Assembly (NCBI GenBank): GCA_000727475.1
Contig: KL647303.1
Coordinates: 2,155,366-2,219,365 of the forward strand
Length of the DNA stretch: 64,000 bases
Direction of reading: 5' to 3'
From: Sarcocystis neurona
Taxonomy: Eukaryota; Apicomplexa; Conoidasida; Eucoccidiorida; Sarcocystidae
In this document: positions 35,901 to 46,754 of the stretch, piece after piece
Layout: each line of letters begins with the position of its first letter
Numbering within the stretch: the stretch's first letter is position 1
Notes under the pieces: generated by a model
Told to the model about the DNA's origin: nothing
Database searches by the model: none
The model's input: only the letters and a program-made list of their open reading frames with translations
Translations under genes and position numbers: made by a program

Positions 35901-38900
35901 TGCTGCTGCGTTTAAAAGTGCGTAGGTGCTGCATCTGTTGCTGCTATCTCAGCTGGACACCGCAAAGGATGTTCAGATGGTATCGCCTGTACCTCGGTGT
36001 GCACCCACGCTTCTATGTACGTCCACCTGTATATTTTTACATGTGTGTAGAGCCCGCGGTACCTTCGATGACCGGCGTTCTTTTGGGCTGGCGGATGACA
36101 TTTGGTTACGGGTCATAGAGCCGGTGTTACGAGGTTCTACCGTCGTCACCTTCCTGCGTTGCAACACTGGCTGGGTGTTGCCGTTCCCGTGGAGTGTGTG
36201 CTGCTGTACGTACGCGACATAGAACAGGCGTGCAATGGACTTTTCTCAAGGGAAGGAGGTTCTCGAGGTGACTTCACTGCAAGCAATGTGCACGCCTCTC
36301 TGCTGCTGCTGCTGTTCCGGTGCGGTTGCCTCTTGTAGAGCGGCTATTCAACCTGATGGAGAAGTCTGGCTGCGCGGACTTGGTAACGTACAACACAGTG
36401 CTCAAGAGCTTTGTCGAAGCGGAGGATCTGGCGTCAGCCGAGAAGTTGCTGCATCGCATGCAGAAGAACCCGAGCATCTCCCCTGACGGGGTCACCTTCA
36501 ACCTCATGATTAACGCATGCGTCGTGTGTCACCAGCCCGAGAAAGCCTGGGACTACATAGAGAAGATCAAAGCAGCCAAGCTGACGGTAGGTTTCTTTAC
36601 GTGCTCTTTGGCTGAGATGGAGCTCCGGGGGACCTTCAGCACGACACAACCGAGAACTGGCGGGAAGGGAGAGTACTCAGAAAGTTTGCGTCTGGTTCTG
36701 TGCCGTCGACGTCCTGTGTACAGCGCAGCGCGCAGATGCCCGTGGAGGTGGAAGCAGGGGAACGCGTGCGTGTGGGGGCTCCTTGCAGTGGGGGTGAGGC
36801 GCGGGGGGACGGCTTGGAGGCTCGGTAGTGGCTAGGGGGGTGCCCATGCCGACGTCTGGCTGATGCTTGTGGTGCATGCGCTGCAGGAGACCGGGGGACA
36901 GACAAGAAGCGCGACACGTCGTGGCACTGTCTGGAGGGGGGGCGCGCACGCGTGCAGTTACATGGGGCACGTAGAGGTGGACATGTGTTTATGTGAAGGC
37001 TCTCGAGTGGGTGTGTGTATGTATGTGCCCAAATATCTCGCCGTCGCGTCTCGGCGGGTGAGGACCGCTGGTGTGGAGGGGAGTGCCCTATGAGCGTGGA
37101 AGCTGTAAGCGGGCAGGCGCATAGAAAGACCGGTGTGGAGACAATCTTGTGAAGCAGCGTGCAAGAGTGCGTCCACGACTCTACTGTGTCTTCTTGCTTC
37201 TTGCCGAGTTGTCTGTTTCTCCTTCCCGGAGCAGTTGCCGTGTGTGCATTTTCATTTTTCTTCTTCGGTGACATTTGACGCCCCACTTGGGAGATGTCGT
37301 TGCGTCTATCTGTGTGAAAATAGTACCACTCCAAGACAAGCCCTGTCTTCGACGTGAACTTCATTTGCACTTCTGGAGAAGGCTCTATCCGTCTGTGCCT
37401 CTCGTGCTGCAAGCAAACAACTCGACACAGAGTAGGCGCACGAGATATGTGTATACGGGAGTCATCGTCTATCTGACTGATATCGATCTCTTCCCGAGAG
37501 GAGTTGTCTCTTCGGCTTTGCAGAACAGCGGTGACGCGTGCTCTGTTGAGAGCGGCCAGTGCGCTTCAGCCACAGCAGGTGTACGCGTGTGTGGAAGACG
37601 TGGAATTATGTCTATCTGTAAAGGAAGACCTCTGTACGCAGATGCGGGCGGCTTGGGCTGGTGACATCTTGCTTGTCTCAGCTTGCGTCCTCCCCTTGTT
37701 CTCCACACGTGTGCATGTATACAAGTGGGGGACGTACGAGATTCACACACAAGTGCATTTGTGTTCCCGAGGTACTGCTACTATGACGCTATCTGACTTG
37801 TGCGTATGATTTTCTTTTCACGATCCCTTTCAGAGAAGTGGACGTCGTGTGTTCCGTCGTTCTTGGCCTCACACTCTGTACAGCTCAGAAAGTTGCGCAT
37901 GCCTTTGACCCCGCAGGAGTACGCACCTGCTTTTTTTTCGTGTGTGGGACCGCGGAACGGATGTCTGCTGCGTGCAGCCGGATAAATTTACTATCAGTTC
38001 GGTGATTAAGAGCCTACAGCCCGGACAAAATCGCCACCACATTTCCCGCGCGTTGAAACTCATGGAAGGAGTACGCCTTCTTCACATACACTCTGCGCGC
38101 ACATGCACTTCTTCGCGGCACTTGCTGCTGCTGGTCTTTTGCGTCCTGTTCTTGCCGCCCCGCAGCTGCTGGTATTGGCTGCCGCACTGTTGATCAGTGC
38201 CGCTGTTGTTACTTATAGTGCAGCTCACTGCTGTTGTAAGGATCCCCGGCTGGTGCCGCCGGCGCTGTCGCGTCCTGCTGCTAGTAAGCTGGCTTGCTGG
38301 CGCGGGGGGCTCGTCGTGGGGACCGCTGCTGCTGTCGGCTTCAGCTGTCGCACTTCTGGGGCGGCTACAACTGCCGTCGGGACGACGACGCTGCTGGACC
38401 TTGCAGCCGGACGCCACTATCTATCTGCGTTGTACACGCGGAGCGTCGTCTTCGTTCTTGACACTCGGCGTGGCCAGACGGCAAAGCTATTCTTTGGCGC
38501 TTGCAGCTGAGCAACAGCGGTGGCCCGTGAAACTGCTCTTGTTGACAAGAAGATCCAGTGCAGTGCTGTTGATGGAAAGAGACGCACGCGAGCCATAATC
38601 GACGGGGAGCAACTTCGGGCGCGACACTCAGACGTTTACGCGTATACGCACAACCACAGACATGAATATGTTTGTGGACAGTGTGTGTTCTCAGAGGCGT
38701 ACGCGTGAACATATACATAGCGTGAGAGTGGAAAGCGCCTGGCGTGTGCGAGTCTTGGCGCACTGCTGCATCTGCGTGTCTGCCGGGACGGCTGCCGCTG
38801 TTGTTGTTTTGCTGCAGGTGGACGTGTGCGAGGATGTGCTGCTGCTGAGCACGTGCTTGGATGCATGCGCTCGTCTGGGAGAATGTGGGCTACTAAGAAA

Positions 38901-41900
38901 TCTACTGAAGTACTTCGAGAAATCGAATCTGCGTCTTAACGCGCATGCATATGGAACGGTTATCAAGGCCTATGGACGGCTGGGCGACATGCGCCGGGTG
39001 AGCCCATCAATGTAAAGTGTACGACTCTGCAGCGGTGGTTTGCCTGCGCCCTGGTTGCGGGGGGCCGTTTACACCGCTGAATTCTTAGGTGTCATCCATG
39101 CTACGCGGGATGTCTGTACACCGGAGTGCTCTGCAGGTCTTCCGCTGCAGGCGGGTATCTCGACCCCGGGCAGCTGCGGCACTGCCGTCTGACTTACTAC
39201 GCTTGGGGGTCCATGTTCCAGAATTCGCTCCGTCCTCGCGCCTTTGTCAGAGTGGGCAGAGTTTGTGTGTACACAGAAGGACTGGTCGTGTAACAGGCGA
39301 GATCACGCAGTGTACGTGCACTCCGCAGCGCACCTTGACAAGCTGCGAGCAGTGTTGACGTCCCGTATTTGTCTCGCAACCCACTTTTGGCACACAGAAG
39401 TGTTCAGGCATACGAGGCCGCGCAGTGAACTTTTCGCCAGCCATGCGTTGTGTGAATCTCGTACGACTTTGCAAAAAAAATTGCACCCCGCGAGGTGTAC
39501 GTACACCGGCTCTCAGCGGCAAACTCGCCTGCATGCAGTGTGACCGGATTTTCTCCTCGATTTCCCACCCGCGTAGCTCCGCGAGGTGGACGTACACCGA
39601 CGCTCTGCGGCAATGTCGCCTGCGTGCAGTGTGACCGGCATTTCTCCTCGATTTTTCACCCGTGTCTTGTGTATGAGGTCAAGGCCCACCTCTATGTAGA
39701 CGAACAGCAAAGAGCGTGTCTGTGAAGGTGGCCAGGACGGACGGCTCTGTACTTATGCGGCTGTCGCCGAAGCTGCTTATACGTAGCTGCTAATTTTATG
39801 CGTCTCCAAGCTCACACGTGTTCCACGTAGACGCAGGAGAGGTTGCATGCGCGAAAATGGTGTGCGCAGGTGAATAGGAATTTTGTGGGCACACCGCGTG
39901 CGTGCCTGTGCCTGCGTATGGGGATGGGGAGCTGCCCGTGTATATGCATACGTGTATATATTCAGCAGGGTGCGTTCGTCTAGCCTGTGGAAGTATGTCC
40001 ATATGTAAACAGGAGTCCCAGTTTTGAGACCGTCCGCGTGAAAGGGTTGGCGCCCCCACATTTTCTGTCCATTGCTGCAGGTCTGGGGACTGTGGCAACA
40101 GCAGGCAGAGGACAAGATAACGCCCACGAGCTACACATACGGCTGCATGCTGGACTGCCTCACCGTAAGTGTCTGCTGCAGAATACACTGGCACCTAGCC
40201 GAACACAGAAGCCGGAAGAAATGCCAACACAGCTAGCTAACAACGAGAAAGTGTCTACCGGCGTCCACTGTGTTGTGCGGGTTGCGCACCCAGCTAACTA
40301 CAAGTGAAGGAAGCCTGTGGACGTACGTACGTATATATCTGTGTCTACACACATGTGTACACACGTATATATATACGTATGTACAGAGATGTACGTATGG
40401 TTATGTACTCCCATGAAGGGTGCGTATAGACGTTGGCGTGGGTACATCGGCACAGAGGTAAGGTGCTGCGGAAGAGGTCTCAGCGTCGTTGATGGGCATG
40501 CAGAAAGAGTAGCTAGCGACGGGGAAACCGAGTAGATACTCTCCTGTGGTGTACGTACGCTGACGCGTGGGTCGAATCTCTCTGTCGCATCGGCGAATGC
40601 AGCGAGTTGACGGCAAAAATACGTCTGCACAAGGGAACTTGTCAAGAGGGAGAGACGCTGCACCAGAGAAACCAGGCAGAGACAGCAGCTGGTGAGGACA
40701 GCGCCTATGAGCGTTCTGCAAGAAGAAGCTGCAGGCGGTCCTATCTTGTGTTGCTGCGTATATGTACCTGAGTCGCTGCATTCGTGTGGAGGTGTGCTCA
40801 CACGTGTCTCTGTGTATTCCACTGTATATTCCCATGTAATCGAGAGGTGTGTACGTGTAGACCCATATGCGAACATGTGCACACGTTCTGCATGCATCTG
40901 TACATGTGTATACTGACACGTACGTGTATACCTATTTCAATGCGTCAGCACGTGTAGTAGAGATGTGTACGTATGTGCGTGTGGATATATAATCTCTCTG
41001 TGCTTGTAGATGTGTGTAGACATCTAGATATACGTATATATGTATGCAGATGCATGTCTGCGGTGGTGTGCTGCGGTGGGCACGCGCGAAAATGGGCGTC
41101 TACACGTGAAGCTGCAGCATGTGTGTGTGCGTATAGCTGTGTACAGGACGGCTCGCTGTACGTGCGCGTGTTGGGTTTCTCCGTCAACGTGTATGTATAT
41201 GCATATCTGGCATCTGCATATGTGTATATATGTGTGTACGCACGCGTCGTCGACGCACAGGCGTGAAGAACTACTACAGAGTGAGTCGTAGGTGAGAGCG
41301 AAGAAACAAGCAGGAAGAAATGGCGCTGAGTCGTGGACGGAAGCGAAGAAAGTAGGGGCAAGAAGTTGACGCTGGTGTATAACCGGAGAAGCAGCAAGAG
41401 GGGACACGAAGGGAGAGAAAAGGAAAAGGAAAGGGCAGAGATTGTCTGCGCAGTAGCGCTGTTCATTTCTCAGAGATTCTGAGCTTCCCTTCTACCTTTG
41501 CTTCTCTCGTGCAAGCTTCACGAGATCTGCAGAGAGATGCAGCAGGAGCTTCTCGTGAGTCTACGGGAGAAGCAAGGAGAGTAGAGAAAGGTTCTAGGAC
41601 CCCCACTTGATGTTATTTATACTGGTCTATGCAGGGAAGGAAGGCGCAGCTATGTGTCGCTTCAAAATGGGTGAAAACGTCTTTCTCAATAAAATACTGC
41701 ATGTACACAGGTAGCTACGGATTCCTGACGCCCTCGTTGCATGCGTAGTAGCTGGAGAGAATTGACCGCCAAAGTCCACAGACCTGCAGCGTGAATCGCG
41801 CTGCAGCAGGACGGGGATTATTTGCTTTACGCGGAGGTCTACAAATAGACGGAACCATCACCTCGGGTGTATACTTTTCTCTCGTTACGATCTGTGCGTA

Positions 41901-44900
41901 CTGACGCGTGCGTTCGTATGTATACGTAAACATATTCACATGTGCGTGCATAGGCATACATGCGTATACACACATATGTGTTTACAGATGCACGCATATA
42001 TATATATATATATTTTCACTGATGAAACTACGTGAACTCTGCCTTGGGGGGCTCGGGTGAACGAGGGGACAGATGCGTCGCCGTCGAACACAGGGCGGGT
42101 GCGGGCATGCGACGGGATGGTAGCTAGCTGGACGGCTGGGGACGCGTGTAAGAGATTCTCTGCGCTGGTGCAGATGCTGGTTGATCGCAGAAAATTCCGC
42201 GACGCTAATTATAAGAAACAGACAGCCGGGTACATGGTTCACGCTGGTGAACGCCAGTAGGCTTGCGTAGGCGTGTATGTATGTGTGTGCGTGTGTATTA
42301 TTAGAGCATTTTAGTTCACTCCCTGCAGTAGGAGTATCTCTGTTCCTACGTATGTAGGGGAGCCTACGTATGTGTGTATAATATACTGGGGGCGTATGTG
42401 TGGCAGATAGATATTTGCAGGTAGGGGCGTGCGCCTGTTGGCAGGTGTGTATGCTTGTTGGCGAGTACTTCTTTTTCTGGGACGGTCGTGCAGACGAACA
42501 ACCAAGTGACGGCGGCGCTGGAGATGTTCGAAGAGATGATCGGCGCAGGCGTGGCCGATGCGGTGCACTTCTCCGTGTTGATCAAAGGACTGTCGAAGCA
42601 CCGCGTGGAGGGCGCGCGGTTGGCGATTGCGGCGTACGAGATGCTGAAGCGTTCGCAGAGCGTCAGCTGGAGCAGCAGCGGCAGCAAGGCGAGCAGACGC
42701 AACAGCAGCAGCACGGGAAGACCGAGCGTGAGCAGCAGCGTAGTGGGTGGCGTGAACGGAAGCGGCTCGCCGTCCATGTCAACGGCAAGTGAAGAAGAAG
42801 CAGCGCGGGTGGACACTCGACGCAGGTGCGGTGCTGCGCTGTTGAGGACGAGGAAAGAAGAGAAAAGAGACCTGGACAGGAAAGAAGAAAGACGCAAAAG
42901 GGAAGACACTTTGTGTACCGCAAACTCGGCTGCTGCTGCTGCTGCGTCTGCGGAAGACCTGGATGAGGCCTTCCCACGGCAGCGTCGCGTCGTCAACTGC
43001 TACCTGCAGGCGCTGAATACTATCTCGTACAACGCGCTCCTGCATCTCTGCGTTTCAACGGGCCACCTGAGAGAAGCTCTGCAGTTCTTCGAAGACATGC
43101 AGCAGCATCCCAGAGCTGTTCCTGATCTGGTGAGGACCAGCCTTCTTTCCTGTTCTCGCGATCCACAAAGAGACCAACACATGCATCCACACAAGTATAT
43201 GTAATACGTGTCTGTACAACCGTTTTTGTCGCACCTCGCATCCGGTCAACCACATGCAAAAAATGTATGTCTGCATGTGTAGGGAGGTGTAGCTTTCTGT
43301 TGGTGTCCCTGCTCGTGTGGGATGCGATGAGAGACGGCTGACGCCAGTGGGTGTATGTACACTCCGACAGTCTACGCATGCACGCGAGGGACGCTTCCAC
43401 GTGGGCGCTGGAGACGTAGCTGTTTGACCTCGATTTTATCTTTTTTATCTGCGGACATGACCCGCCGTAAAGTAGAGGGGCAGTGCAACGGGTGTGAGCC
43501 GCGTTGCGCTTTCTGCGTTCAGCAGAGGCTACGAAGGCCGCGACGCGACGAAAAAGCAACAGAGGAATGTAGGCGGGGTGGGACTACAGCAACAGCAGCA
43601 TCCTTGATTCTGGAGCGTCGCTGCTGTATATGTGGTGTTGCTCCTGTGTCTGTGTGTGTGTATATGTGTGTTTGGCCGCGGCGTTGTGCCGGCTGCAGAT
43701 AACATACAGCAGCATTATCAAGGGACTGTGCTGCAGCAACGTGCCCCAGGGTCTGGAGGTGGCCCTGCAGCTTTTCCACAACATGCAGCAGCGGGCGCAT
43801 ATCAAAGCCGACGCTATTATTTATAACACTCTAATACAAGGAGCAGCAACCAGGAAGCGCGTGCAGCTTGTCGAGCTGCTGCTGCAACATATGATCGACC
43901 ACGGGGTCCCTCCAAGCAGCTACACGCTGTGCCAATGCGTCAAACTCCACGGTACGAGCCAGAGAGCGAACGACAGCATAGAAGCGTAGGGAGCAGAAAG
44001 AACAAAGACAGAGGGCAAGAGACGGGACGACAGAGGATACTAGTGATCAGACAGAGGGAAGAACAAGAAAAGGCACGTGCGTCCAACAGGTGCCCTGCTC
44101 CGCGCACACGCGCAGAGAGAAGACGGGGAGAGAAAGGACACGGAGACGACAAGACATCAGGCAACGAAGAAAAGAAAGTTAAAAAAGGGAAAACAGCAAG
44201 GGGGCAAACGGGTCTCGCGCGCGCAGCTGCAGAGCAGAAAAAACGCCGGAGCAGAAGGGGATCAGCGTCGCGGGACAGATATACAGTCGACGACCGATGC
44301 AACGGCGGCAACAGCAACAGCAACAGCCGCACTCGCTGCTTCCCTGTGTCAGCCGCAGGCACACACAGAGAGTCACCGTAGTCAACGGAGAGAAAGTGTG
44401 GAAAAAGAGAAAGCCGAAGAAGTGGCAGAAATACGCACGAGCAGCTATGTCAGCCGGCCCGTCGTCTGTTAAGAATGAGGCATATGACAGAAGGCTCTCT
44501 GTAAACGCGATGGCGTGACGCAGGACTTCCTCTATAATGCCCCTCCCAAGTGCACCAGTGCTACGCTCAAACAGAGATACGTATATATCTCTGTAGTCGC
44601 ACACATATGTATATATATATATATGAATATGTGTCTGGATCTACGTACGTGCATGTGTAGGTATATATATATATATATATGTACAGGGACGGACGGATAT
44701 ATGCGTGTGTGGTGACGTGTATATACGTATGTCTCTGCACACGCACGTATACCTATTTATGTGGGTATCTACGTGTATACGTGTATCCGTATGATATACA
44801 CCTGCACGGCGTCGGCACGGGAGTTGTACTATGGGTCGGCAAAAAGGGCGTCTTCTCCAGTTTGTACGTACGGACGCGTGTCTGACTCTTGGTCTTCACA

Positions 44901-46754
44901 TGCGGAGTGTGTTAGAGCTGCGTTCCTTCTTTCCTTCCTGCGTAAATGGACGGATATATATATATAGGTGTGTAATGGACGTATGTATAGAAGTGTGTAA
45001 TGAATGAATATATAGAAGTGCGTCTATTTTGTGCTCTCTCGTATCCCAAAAATCGCGCACGACCTTTACACGTACATATAACTACAGTGCGTAATACATA
45101 AGTGCGCGAGAATATATATATATATATATGTAGAAAAAGGGAGAAAGCAAGTAAGAGAAGGAGAGAGAGAGAGGAAGAAAAAAATGATAGGTATGGGTGG
45201 CCGTTGCATGCGCAATATATGTTTACGCGTATGTTAATGAATATCGGAGGTCTAAGAAGAGGGACGGCGGTGGTCACCTTCGGCTTGGCGGGGTTTGTTG
45301 CTGTTGCGTCTGTTGCGGCTGTGCTGCCTGTTTTTCCCCATTCCCGCCTGTAGTTTTTCGGCTGGTGGTGCTATCGGTCGGCGTCGTTTTCTGCTGCGTT
45401 TGTTGCTCCCTTCACTGCAGGCAAGTGCAATAACCTCGCGCGAGTGCTGGAGTTGCATCGCGAGCTGCCGGCACGTTTTAATTTCGAGGCTGATGAGTAC
45501 GTCCATACGGCTATGATTGCGGCGTGTTCACAAAATGGGGCGCCGCTGCTTGCCGCTCGTATCGCGCTCGACGCGTGTGCAGCAGGACAGCAGCTCTCGG
45601 TGTCTGTGCTGCGGAAGGTGTTATTCGACTTGCAGCAGCGGCGGCAGCAGGCAGAAGAAGAGGTAGGCTGCAGTCCACCCGAAGCACGCAGGGCCGCGGT
45701 GGACCACGTGCTGGAAGAAGTGAAGCAGCTTATTTGGCAGCGACATACTCAAGAGCTACAGCAGCAGCAGCAGCATCAACAGGTGGCCCGCCAGTCCCAA
45801 CAGCAGCCGACCCGGCCTCCTCCCCGGCAGCAGCAGCAAGAGCTCCCCCGCCGCTCGCAACCGAAACAGCAGCAGACCGAAGAACTGTCGGACGGACAAC
45901 CAGCAACACCTCCGGGTGCTTCGGGAGCCTGTTCGAACAGCAGCAGCAGCAGCAGGACTGCCAGAGCCGGAGAGTGGGCGCTGGACGGTACTGCAACGGC
46001 AGCCCCAGGGCAGCAGGAGCTGCACCAGCCACCTTACAGGCAGCAGCACTATCAACGGAGACAGCAAGAGCTGCAGCAGCCTTACTATAGGCAGCTGCAG
46101 TCGCACTACCACCAGCAGAGACAGCAGCAGCTGCTCCAGCCACACTACAAGCAGCAACAGCAGCCGCAGCAGAAGCAACCGGGACAGCAACAGCCGCAGC
46201 AGTGTCGACCTCGTGTGCCAGCGCAGCAGCGGCTGCAGCACCGTGTGCGGCAGCATGAGCAGCAGGGATTCGGATATCCTTACAGCGGCAGGAGAACGTA
46301 CGCCGGGAGCCACAGAAATGCTGCAGAAAAATACGCCGAACTGCAGCAGCAGCAGGCCCGTGCTGTTGGGGCACGAGGAGGAGGAGGAGAAAACTTTGCG
46401 TCGGGGAGAGAGAAACGTAATTCTGTGACAACTCTGGGTCCGGAAATTGCACGAGGAGCGGGAACAGCAACAAGGAGTGGGTCTACCTCGAGAGCAGAAG
46501 GTGCAAAGTTGGAGGCAGCTTCACTGGGACAAAGTGTCAGCAACAGAAACCCACAAACGACAAGCAAGGCGGCAGAGACAGAAGACACTGGACAATCTAC
46601 GAAGTGTGTATTTGCTCGCAGAAGGCGCCTGCAGCGCAACAGAGCAGTGGCAGACGGAAGAAGATTTTCGCGTCCCACCGCAGCGGCAGAGACTTCTACG
46701 CCACCGGCTCTCTCGACGCATCAGGGTCCAGCGCCCGGGAGCTGCTGTCACTAG
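29912..46754 (+). CDS. membrane-associated pentatricopeptide-repeat (PPR) protein, eight exons
   Basis: Exons: 29912-35336, 36339-36586, 37978-38070, 38818-38997, 40081-40164, 42494-43129, 43699-43951, 45421-46754. They join in phase at every junction (8253 coding bases, 2750 residues, TGA at 46752). Residues about 369-388, 398-418 and 422-444 are hydrophobic, suggesting three membrane segments. Residues about 450-1750 are low-complexity. About 14 PPR motifs of some 35 residues run from residue 1751 to about 2370 (for example ADLVTYNTVLKSFVEAEDLA, TPTSYTYGCMLDCLTTNNQV, KADAIIYNTLIQGAATRKRV); motif nine carries an insertion of about 95 residues. A Gln-rich tail follows. PPR proteins bind organellar RNA in a sequence-specific way. 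Start ATG 29912 is the first in frame after stops; an upstream untranslated exon is possible. Confidence 0.85.
31015..31245 (+). other. three predicted membrane segments in the PPR protein
   Basis: Three closely spaced hydrophobic stretches: LLLLLLVLPWAVTLAFYTYV, then WLFPNLLVLIVFIITLAACL, then FPIVVDLIVLTLQLCSWSVL. A basic loop (RRKRRQ) separates the first two. All lie in the same uninterrupted frame as the downstream PPR region. Confidence 0.7.
35337..36338 (+). other. PPR gene intron 1 (1002 bp)
   Basis: Donor ACGG|GTGAGT, acceptor ttgcctcttgtag. The 3' end holds a CTG run (ctgctgctgctgctgttccgg) just before the acceptor. Contains cacacaca/tgtgtg tracts, no exon. Confidence 0.75.
38071..38817 (+). 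other. PPR gene intron 3 with CTG-rich interior
   Basis: Donor GAAGGA|GTACGC, acceptor tttgctgcag. Positions 38120-38420 are rich in ctgctg/gccg triplets on the sense strand, the inverse of the CAG sense polarity in this gene's exons. Frames through it are not coding. Confidence 0.65.
39490..39671. repeat. 91-bp tandem duplication in PPR intron 4
   Basis: Copies starting at cgaggtgtacgtacacc (39491) and cgaggtggacgtacacc (39582) share ctctcagcgg/ctctgcgg, cgcctgc, gtgtgaccgg and ttctcctcgattt blocks at a 91-base offset. A more diverged relative lies around 39300-39360. Confidence 0.8.
40320..42060. repeat. TA/GT microsatellite patches in PPR intron 5
   Basis: Intron 40165-42493 holds (TA)n and tgtacacgta blocks at 40325-40400, 40970-41060, 41200-41240 and 41995-42012, separated by non-repetitive sequence. 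No exon is needed here: the flanking exons join in phase within one PPR motif (CMLDCLT|TNNQVTAALE). Confidence 0.6.
44580..45180. repeat. TA/GT microsatellite patches in PPR intron 7
   Basis: (TA)n at 44609-44622, 44660-44680 and 45112-45130 with tgtgtg/gtatac stretches. Intronic (43952-45420). Confidence 0.65.
45750..46260 (+). repeat. CAG-rich coding stretch (Gln-rich PPR tail)
   Basis: Irregular cag/caa/cac codons on the sense strand encode a Gln/His/Tyr/Pro-rich tail (for example QQLQSHYHQQRQQQLLQPHY-like repeats of about 12-15 residues) after the last PPR motif. Confidence 0.8.
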
